Below are positions 56,400 to 64,000 of a stretch of 64,000 bases of DNA, in pieces. Location of the stretch: contig CP136069.1 in assembly GCA_032622095.1 (NCBI GenBank), forward strand, positions 186,733,122-186,797,121. The letters are read 5' to 3'. A program made the position numbers and the translations under genes. Source of the DNA: Siphonodentalium dalli (lineage: Eukaryota > Mollusca > Scaphopoda > Gadilida > Siphonodentaliidae). The notes under the pieces were generated by a model that saw only the letters and a program-made list of their open reading frames with translations, did not search any database and had not been told where the DNA came from. How positions within the stretch are numbered: the stretch's first letter is position 1; each line of letters opens with the position of its first letter.

Positions 56400-57600
56400 T
56401 GTGATTTATTACTGGACGCAAGCGCCGTAATGCATTGCATGGAATGAACATGCCGGACAACACAAACCGGAATACATTGCACTGAATACAAACACGTAAT
56501 ATATTATGCAATTATATCAGCAGAGTCAGATCTAGTCATAATGTATGGAGTCACTGTCGTATATAATTTGGTCACCGATAATACTGTTGACTTTTGACGA
56601 CATGAACTTGGAATCACACACAATTTTTACTTATACCATTCTCAAGGCACATAAAACAACGGTTATTCATCGTATAAACGAAGAAACAGTATGGGACCGT
56701 CGGATTACTGCGGTCCGACACCTGCAAACCGACGGTATTTTCTAACAGTGCAGAATCCGTGTTACAACAAACAGAGGGTCACGAAAATGACATTGATGAC
56801 CTAACCCTGAATTCCAAGAAAGCTCCGTGTGGCTGCCTGACCGGCGTAGAGGTCAGGTCAGGCAATGATCCACGTGGAGAGAGCTCACAGTGCGAGCTTA
56901 CTATGATATTTTGATAGCGTTGTGTGGTTGAAACAGCCATTTAGGGTGATGGATTATCCCTGGTGCTTTTCCCCATGCATGTACGTTAATGACATTGAAG
57001 TGTCCGTCGACTTGCAACAATCATAGCTATTTCCGATTAGAACCTTCTGAGCGCGCTCTATCATTTCGCACAGAATATTGCGACACATGGAAATTGAACA
57101 AAAATTATTCTACAACAAAAAATTTATGGTGTTCTGCGTGCGGAAAAAGACTAAACAACAACCTACACTATACATAAACCGTTAACTAATCGAAACTGTA
57201 TGTCGCTTTAAGTACCTTGGAACATGATTCAGCAAACAGTAACACATCGTAAGGGATCACATACCTACGATACAATGACGCTAAGAAGGCTATGTATAAT
57301 ATACCATCCAGTGTTCGCTCTGCCAATTTAGCCAAAAGCGAAAAATAAACAAAAATGACTATCTTGTCAAATGGCGAAAACAATAAGGCTAAAGGCATGT
57401 CCTCCTGACATTACATAGACAGGCGCATAAAACAAAGTGGCGTCGGTCTCACACCGTCTTTGTCGCGGATCTAATTTCCATGAATGCCCTTTGTTGCAGC
57501 AGTTGCACAAAATGCAGTCACCTCACTGTCGTTTGAAGGTGGATCCACATGTGTGATTAAGTCGTTGTGCATACTTTGGGTGTCCATTTCGTATTATTCT
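56400..57600. other. No recognisable gene
   Basis: About 1.2 kb; small frames without motifs. A short palindromic phrase at about 56830-56865 (cctgaccggcgtagaggtcagg) is the only structure noticed. Confidence 0.4.
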
Positions 57601-57610
57601 CACCCATTAA

Positions 57611-58065
57611 CCCTTTACCCAACAGAACGCCCCTGTGCCAATGCATTCTCTTATATATGCGAGTCGACCATAGGTCGCCTCGGATATATAAGAGAATGCA
57701 TTGGCTCAACACGTATTAAAAATGATAAAATTGTCAAAGAATGTAGAAAAATATTATAAAAAGTTTTAAAAAATGTAAGAACAAATTATAAAATTGTTAA
57801 AGAATGTAATAAAAAATGGTAAAAAGTGTTAAAGTGTTTTTTTAGGCCAATGCATTCTCTTATATATGCGAGGCGACCTATGGTCGACTCGCATATATAA
57901 GAGCGAATGCATTGGCACAGGGTATAACTGTAACCATCACAATGTGGTCAATGAACTGGTTCCAATGATATCCATATTTGTATGGTGTCATTGAGACAAA
58001 ACGAAGATATTTTAAGCTGTTGAAGCTTTATTTGGGCGTTTTTGGCCGGTTTGTTGGGTAAAGGG
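57611..58065. mobile_element. piggyBac-type MITE with twin palindromes, complete, opposite orientation
   Basis: 455 bp. TTAA at 57607-57610 and TTGA (one change) at 58066-58069; termini CCCTTTACCC...GGGTAAAGGG. Palindromes at about 57638-57704 and 57847-57915, the second with a small insertion (agagcgaatg). The long subterminal segment is on the right, whereas in the 23832 copy it is on the left. Confidence 0.8.
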
Positions 58066-58320
58066 TTGATACCATAGTTCGACGGAAATTAAATATGAGT
58101 GCACCACATTGTGGCTATCGTTTGATGGACGTGTCCAATCTATTGTCGACAATTAATGGTGACTGTGTTTTATGAGGATGATTGTGCAAAACCCAGCGGT
58201 ATCTACAATCAGTTGCATCGTATAAGTTTCTGTATGTTGCAAACTACATGTGCGATATCCTAAATGAATGCGCTATATTGTGGAAGATCTTTCAATGTTG
58301 TTATCAATTATACATTTTAG

Positions 58321-58397
58321 GCCAATGCATTCTCTTATATATGCGAGGCGACCTATGGTCGACTCGCATATATAAGAGAATGCATTGGCACAGGGCA
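58321..58397. repeat. Solo palindrome of the hairpin family
   Basis: Intact 67-nt palindrome with the cacagggcataact right context; no TTAA termini nearby. Confidence 0.85.
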
Positions 58398-58399
58398 TA

Positions 58400-59930
58400 A
58401 CTTTTCCGAAAACAAATGTCGTCCACAAATTAGCTATTCATAATAATTATCTGTCAAAAATAAAAGCAAGACTACTTTGATATTTGAGAACTTCACATAT
58501 CAAGTATGAATGCTGGTGCAGGTTGTAGGTGTTTGAGAAACATACGATACTGCGAAATATTGAGTTATATAATATGGAGATTCGACAGATATTCGCGTTA
58601 CGTTAGCTCGACATATGACGGAAATTCTCGTGCAGCTAGATTCAAATTCGAAGTGCGAATTCAGTGGAAAGTATGTTACGTCGTTGTCTGTGGTTGAGAA
58701 ACACCAATAAACTGTCAAATCTTGAGTTATTATTTGGCGAAGATTCGGCGAAGATTCGACAGATATTCGCATGAAGTTTCATGTATATCGAAGTTCGAAA
58801 TTGCAGTCGAAATTCAACTGTTTTAAACGGACATGGATGCTCAATTGAGCTTCCATATTTTGTCTTCGTAATGTAGAAAGAGGTTTAAATTGGTTGAAAA
58901 ATACACAAAATATTCATATACCGGCTCCATATGCTCTGATATATACTTGCTATGTTCACTGCCATCTTCCAGCTGTTTTCAATTTTCGCACAGTAGTGAA
59001 ACAAACGTTCCTTATTACTATCATATCAGGATTAGGCTAACACGGAATGCTCTTTTCCGTTCCATAACGTGGACAAGACTGTTGTTTGTTTGGGACCCAA
59101 ACACTGTGTTCAAAGTATTTTGCATAACTTCAATGCGTCTTTATGGACATATAATGCTTATAGAAAGACAGGTCAAGTATTTATCGACCTATTTTGATAT
59201 CTGGAACAATTCAAAAGCGAATTTGATTACGCGTATTTTGGAGCGTAAACCGCCATGCTAAAGGTAATCTTGGACGCATAAAGAATAAAAAATAAAACCT
59301 TTAGATGATAAAAAATGATAACAACAACGTTCAATTAGCTCAGAGCTTTTGGTTCAATGCCGTTTTCATTGTTTTGTTTAATAGTTTAAATTGTTCAGTA
59401 ACGTGGATCACATTATAAAAATGTTGACTGGGCTTGAGGCCGGGGAACATTGCCGATTGTTTCCCAGAGAAACCAATATCTCCAGAGTCGTTAGCCGAGG
59501 CGTTAGCAGAGGGAGATGTTGGTTGCAATGTGAGCCTATACGAGGGAGATGTTGGTTCAAATTGGAGCCGCCTGTCCGCAAAGTTCCCATCAAGCAGAGT
59601 CATCATTGGTTGTATTATACCGAATAGATATACATACATGTCCCTCGATTTGTGGTGTATGATGTACCGGCATCCATGTACTACGAGTCCGTGGAAGTCG
59701 TTGGCAGCCAAATAAAAATAACTTCATCTTCGGATATTTCCGTGACTTCTCGGTCTGAGCGGTAAACATTGCAAAAACTGTTGACCGGTAATGATTCATG
59801 GGAAGGAAACATTGTGAAATGAGTAATAGAATCCAATGGGAAAATTAACACAGTGTCTTAATATGAGGTATAATACAAATTATAATGTTTATTTTTTGCT
59901 GTAGTTTTCCACAAGAGTTTTAATAACTCC
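58400..59930. other. No supported gene
   Basis: About 1.5 kb. Two 123-codon frames (58890-59261 plus, 59711-59340 minus) have no recognisable motif; the latter spans a duplicated gagggagatgttggttc phrase. Confidence 0.4.
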
Positions 59931-60605
59931 GCAATTCCACATCACTAAAACGTTCTATAGTCATAAATCTTATATACCCCACGGATTCACAAAAGAACAC
60001 CAGTTGCGGTGTTTGTTAATTTGCATATATTTAGTGAGCACTAATTTCCGAACTTATCAGTTGGTACTCTTATCGGAAAAGTTATTTTCTGAAATGTTTA
60101 CATCAAAACATATGGGTAATTCAATATCTTAATGTCGAGATTATTGTGCAAGATTGAGCGAGTCGATCCCTTAAGGTCGGTTGTAAATTCTTGCTGGTGT
60201 GTTATACATACGTTTGTCGTGAATGAATAATTCAGTACGATTTTCCCTTATATCAGATCACTCCAATTTGCATTGTTATTATACCACAAGAGAAGTGTTT
60301 TGTGGCGATGCTCGTGTGAGTATTTACACATATATATTTACATACTAAGTGTTGTCACCAATAAATCCAGCATTCTGATTGGTCGGCGCCCACGTGGCTA
60401 GTTGCAGTTATTTCTCGGTGAATGCGCAACGGCTCATAACACCAAGCTCATAACACCATCGATACGTCATTGGGTTTGACTTAATACATAATCGGGTTTC
60501 AATATGAAGAGAAATTGTTCCTATTAACTTTTGCCAAAGGTGCTATTGGGTATTTTGGGCTTAAATACATTTACAAAAGTGGCTTTTTCGCTAAATGTAT
60601 ATAAA

Positions 60606-60769
60606 TATAAGGATTAACTGTCATGCGAACTATTTTTATAGAGATGTAACCCTGAGGTAAGTGCTCATAACTTGTATGTAAAACCCTTCGGGTTTTTTAC
60701 ACAAGTTATGTCCAATTACCTCACGGTTATATCTCCATAAAAACAGCCCACATGACAGTTAATCCTTAT
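60606..60769. repeat. 164-bp imperfect palindrome
   Basis: ataaggattaactgtcatg (60606) pairs with catgacagttaatccttat (60751), and the arms continue to a centre aaacccttcgggttt at about 60686. It is absent from the left duplicate, so it inserted afterwards or was lost there. Confidence 0.7.
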
Positions 60770-60810
60770 GAACATGCATGCAAGCCTTGAAATAGGGTTT
60801 CTGTCATTTG

Positions 60811-60900
60811 CAGAATGAGGTCCCCAGAGGGTGAATTTAGTGATGCTACCCACATAGCGGGCTAACATCAGCAAATTCACCCTCTGGGAACCTCATTCTG
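60811..60900. repeat. Inverted repeat with 28-bp arms
   Basis: cagaatgaggtccccagagg (60811) with its inverse at 60873-60900, one mismatch. The short inner spacer contains agcgggct. Also absent from the left duplicate. Confidence 0.75.
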
Positions 60901-61776
60901 ATTAGGTGTGGGCAGAATGAGGTCGTGTACATACCACACACAAGTCGACATTGAATATGCCAAATTGCAGAAGGGAATAACACTTCTATGTCTTATTTGT
61001 TTACATTGGACGGACGGATATTGACGATTTAACGATCAAAATAATGGTAAATAAACAGTGATTATCAAAAGCGTAACTAGTTGACTATCAAAAGCGTAAC
61101 TAGTTGACTATCTAAAGCACTAGTTCGATGCGACGACTCAGTACAACATCGTGCGTGTGCATGACACGGATTTGTTTCTTTAGTAATCGGATAACAAAAC
61201 AGTGGCTGCCCTTCTCGGGAGACATTGGGATTTGTCACCCGCTCGAGAACAAATGTCTCTCTGTGAGCTGCGCTCATCGGAAGGCATTCCATTCTCATAG
61301 TGAGCCATGTCCGACAATAATCACCCCACCTTCGGAGTATAGTAATTTCTGAGAATCGGGACTTCGTAGTGTTGGACCACCGTATTATCCGACCTTCGTA
61401 GTATTGTGTGTACGTAATATCGGACCATCGGAGTATCGGATCTTCTGAAATAAAGGGACGACATTACGATCAAAGGCAGTACTGAACCTGACATGTACGT
61501 GTGGCAGACTGGTGTGAGTTGTCTAACGAAATTGTCATCAAATGCATGGCTACTTCATATCAGAACGAGCATGATGCCATGCTTCAAACTGTCAACGGCT
61601 TTACAGCTGCGGTATTCGTGCATACATAGATCGATTTTTGAGACGGTGGCGTTGCGTGGAGGACATTAGTCAAATCGACTTCGTTTTGCACGGGAGACTC
61701 GGCAGTTGACATTGTCTATAACGAATGCCATTCTTACATCGATATTGACACTGGGCGGTTCACAATATAGATGCAA

Positions 61777-61785
61777 TATATAAAG
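61777..61785 (+). promoter_or_regulatory. TATA box of the duplicated copy
   Basis: TATATAAAG, again 101 bp before the ATG (61878). Confidence 0.6.
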
Positions 61786-61877
61786 TATAAAATATTCTAA
61801 TATTGCAATACACATATTCAGATACATTTGGAGATCAAATTACTCTGCGAGAACGTTTTTGTAAAAAGACGAGAGTG

Positions 61878-62574
61878 ATGGAGAACTTCATTATGAACGT
61901 TTTGCTGACCGTCATTCTCGTGACAACGTTTGGATCAGTTCAATCATCCAGCGTAATCAACAACCGTGTGTTGGCGAGACATCAGGAGTAGACTATATCT
62001 ACAATAAAGCAGTTTATGTTAAAAAATCGGACATCGACTTCCCAAATGTCATCATACGAGTTATCAACGGTATTCGGATGTTAGATTGCATTTCACACTG
62101 TCTCCCCGTGATTGAGTGTGGCGCTGTCGTTTTTGAAGTAGCGCGTATATTTATTAACCCTTTACCCAACAGAACGGTCCTGTGCCAATGAATTCTCTTA
62201 TATATGCGAGTCGACCATAGGTCGCCTCGCATATATAAGAGAATGCATTGGATTAACACATATTAAAAATGATAAAATTGTCAAAGAATGTAGAACAAAA
62301 TTATAAAAATTGTTAAAAAATGTAAGAAAAAATTATAAAATTGTTAAAGAATGTAAGAATACATGGTAAAAAGTGTTAAAACTGATTTTTTTAGGCCAAT
62401 GCATTCTCTTATATATGCGAGGCGACCTATGGTCGACTCGCATATATAAGAGAATGCATTGGCACAGGGCATAACTGTAAGCTTATTAAACAAGAGGTGA
62501 GGGGCTATTTCAAAAACGTCCCTATCAGGAGCGCCAGAGATTTTGGGGTTGTACGATATGTGAAGTTACCTAGG
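61878..62574 (+). pseudogene. Duplicated PAN-fibrinogen exon 1, inactivated
   Basis: The same signal peptide start as at 25132 (ENFIMNVLLTVILVTTFGSV). One base is missing shortly after the signal peptide (near 61960), giving a premature stop at about 61990. Further on the PAN-coding part is interrupted by a truncated MITE (about 62158-62480) and then resumes (tgtaagcttattaaacaaga) to a preserved GTGAGT donor at 62575. The two lesions make a null copy; the retained donor and promoter suggest it is fairly recent. Exons 2 and 3 of this copy, if any, are outside the window. Confidence 0.85.
62158..62480. mobile_element. piggyBac-type MITE, right-truncated, inside the pseudogene exon
   Basis: TTAA at 62154-62157, then CCCTTTACCCAACAGAAC, palindrome 1 (one substitution, about 62184-62250), the attataaaattgttaaag tract, and palindrome 2 (about 62397-62463). 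The right subterminal part and terminus are missing; coding sequence resumes right after cataactgtaag. Confidence 0.8.
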
Positions 62575-63372
62575 GTGAGTTATTTTATTCCACCTGCACC
62601 CGACCCCCGGAGGTTCTGGTCCCGTCCGTCCGTATGAATACTTCAACTTGTAAGCCTGATGTAAACTATTGGATAGCCCACCATGGGAAAAAGATTCCCA
62701 CGTACTAAAGGTTCGTCCATGTATTCTTCCAGAGTTACGACCCTTGTTGACTTGGAAGTTTGTGTCCGCATATGAACAATTCACATTGTAACCCGGTGTG
62801 AATAACCGGTTGTCATTTGGTGTGGTGATACCACAACTTTGGGAAATGATACTTACATGCTACTGGTTTCGTCCATTTGTTTGTTCTTACGGGAGTTGTT
62901 GCACCTGTTGGACCTGGAAATTTGTGAATATTTTGTCAGTACGAACATTTCACCTGGTAACTTGGATCCGAATTATCTTAATTAGTTTGTGTTATGATAA
63001 TATGACGGCATAGCTTAGTGGTACCCACACGAATCGGGCTTTGTACAATTATTCTTGGCAGTGTTGTGGTATTTGTTGGACTCCGAAAGCTGTGAATATT
63101 GTGTCGGTTCTATACCTTGTAACTCAGGTGTCCATCATCGAATTTGATTGTGCTTTGGTATGGCTTGGGAGAGGGTGCCACTTACTTGAAACCCTTGTTG
63201 GACTTCAAAATGTTCACGCAATACAGACATGTTGCAATGCATGCACATTTAAAATCAAATATTAATGGTCAAACGTAAATGCTAATTATATTAATAATAG
63301 TGTAAAAAATGTTTTATTTGAACAAAAGAATAGAAGATCACAATTTATACATCAAAGAACAAAAAGTTCAAA

Positions 63373-63396
63373 TGAGGATGCGATAACAAGCCATAA
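63373..63396 (+). repeat. Single 29-bp minisatellite unit in the right duplicate
   Basis: atgaggatgcgataacaagc plus cataa occurs once, at the point where the left copy starts its long array. The duplication homology appears to end here. Confidence 0.8.
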
Positions 63397-63702
63397 CCCC
63401 CAAAATCGCCTGTTGCCACGTCCTGGGGTCTGAATTTTCCATTCGCTCCTTTAAATCTATATGTTCTAGATAAATGTGTTCACAACTATATGTTCTAGTA
63501 TGTAACCGGGGACATTGGGATTCTGTGAAATTATTTTACACTTTAGTCAAGACATCAACATTTTAAACGCACACTCAATTTGATTAATTTTTCCCGCTAT
63601 ATTTCAGAAATGGTCAGCCATGACGGCGAGTTTGCTTCACGATAACATTAATTGTATATTATTCGAACTCGACTTTATCTCAACTCGACATTATCTCAAT
63701 AT

Positions 63703-63873
63703 CAGGGGTGGCACCAAGATAGTGGTCATGGAGGGCTATAACAACCTGTCGGGGAGGGTTAGCCACCGCCCCCCCCCCCCGTCTGGGAGATCTGCAATGG
63801 TCAGCCCGGTAGCTATATCCCGATGTCGTGGGGTCGTAGGCTCTGCGTCGGGGAAATCATAGCGCCACCCCTG
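63703..63873. mobile_element. hAT-type MITE, 171 bp
   Basis: Termini caggggtggcac and gcgccacccctg are inverted repeats. CTCAATAT (63695-63702) and CTCAATAG (63874-63881) form an 8-bp target duplication with one change. The inner part has a C run at 63769-63780 and no ORF of note. Confidence 0.7.
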
Positions 63874-64000
63874 CTCAATAGTGTCGAGTTATTGCTTAAT
63901 AATGCTCAGTACTGTTCTCCGAACGTCGACTCGTTGCTACCGCTTGTCGGTTCTGAAATAGAACTCACTCAATAAAACAAAGGGATTGTGATTTAACTAC

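Larger units (their letters stand above)
59938..63395 (+). repeat. Segmental duplication, right copy
   Basis: Direct duplicate of 23140-26345, about 36.8 kb away. It contains the TATA box, damaged exon 1, the donor, the ~165-bp intron repeats and one 29-bp unit. Inserts not shared with the left copy lie at 60290-60920 and 62158-62480. Confidence 0.85.

Overview
The window reads as nuclear DNA of an animal, most likely a mollusc (perhaps a bivalve) or another lophotrochozoan. This is an inference from spliced exons with GT/AG borders, a secreted PAN plus fibrinogen-domain lectin, a TatD-like (TATDN2-type) remnant, and dense, varied transposon families in AT-rich sequence. I see no bacterial operons, no rRNA and no convincing tRNA.

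Left part (1-22.5 kb): the first 2 kb is a minus-strand non-LTR retrotransposon (broken ORF1, start of an APE endonuclease ORF2) running off the left edge. Then follow ORF1-like and interspersed repeat fragments, a four-unit ~157-bp tandem repeat (4.1-4.7 kb), a 3.6-kb composite repeat (5.0-8.7 kb), and two repeat families present in opposite orientations (3.0/12.8 kb and 8.8/14.9 kb). One copy of the second family has been split by a complete Ty3/gypsy LTR retrotransposon at 15534-22406. It has 226-bp LTRs differing at two positions, a TATT target duplication, a gag-pol carrying several breaks, a canonical -1 frameshift site between gag and protease, and an extra ORF in front of gag that shows the conserved blocks of an SGNH/GDSL hydrolase. 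That extra ORF is the most unusual thing in the window.

Middle (22.5-48 kb): one host gene can be assembled: exon 1 (25132-25506, signal peptide and PAN/apple-like domain, TATA box 101 bp upstream of the ATG), exon 2 (31145-31196) and exon 3 (46356-46993, a complete fibrinogen-related domain). Splice phases agree and the product would be about 354 residues. Its introns hold a ~57-copy 29-bp minisatellite, MITEs, and fragments of at least three LINEs. Behind exon 3 are decaying partial copies of the fibrinogen exon.

Right part (48-64 kb): a 1.45-kb foldback element, a TatD-family pseudogene, a plus-strand LINE (about 51.9-56.2 kb) interrupted by a 937-bp long-TIR element with a 9-bp target duplication, and a second, direct copy (59.9-63.4 kb) of the region around exon 1. 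In that copy exon 1 has a 1-nt deletion and a MITE insertion, and only a single unit of the 29-bp repeat is present.

A recurrent family of near-perfect 67-nt palindromes (11 full copies) occurs across 23-62 kb. Where complete it sits as an inverted pair inside a ~450-bp element with TTAA flanks and CCCTTTACC termini, which looks like a piggyBac-type MITE.
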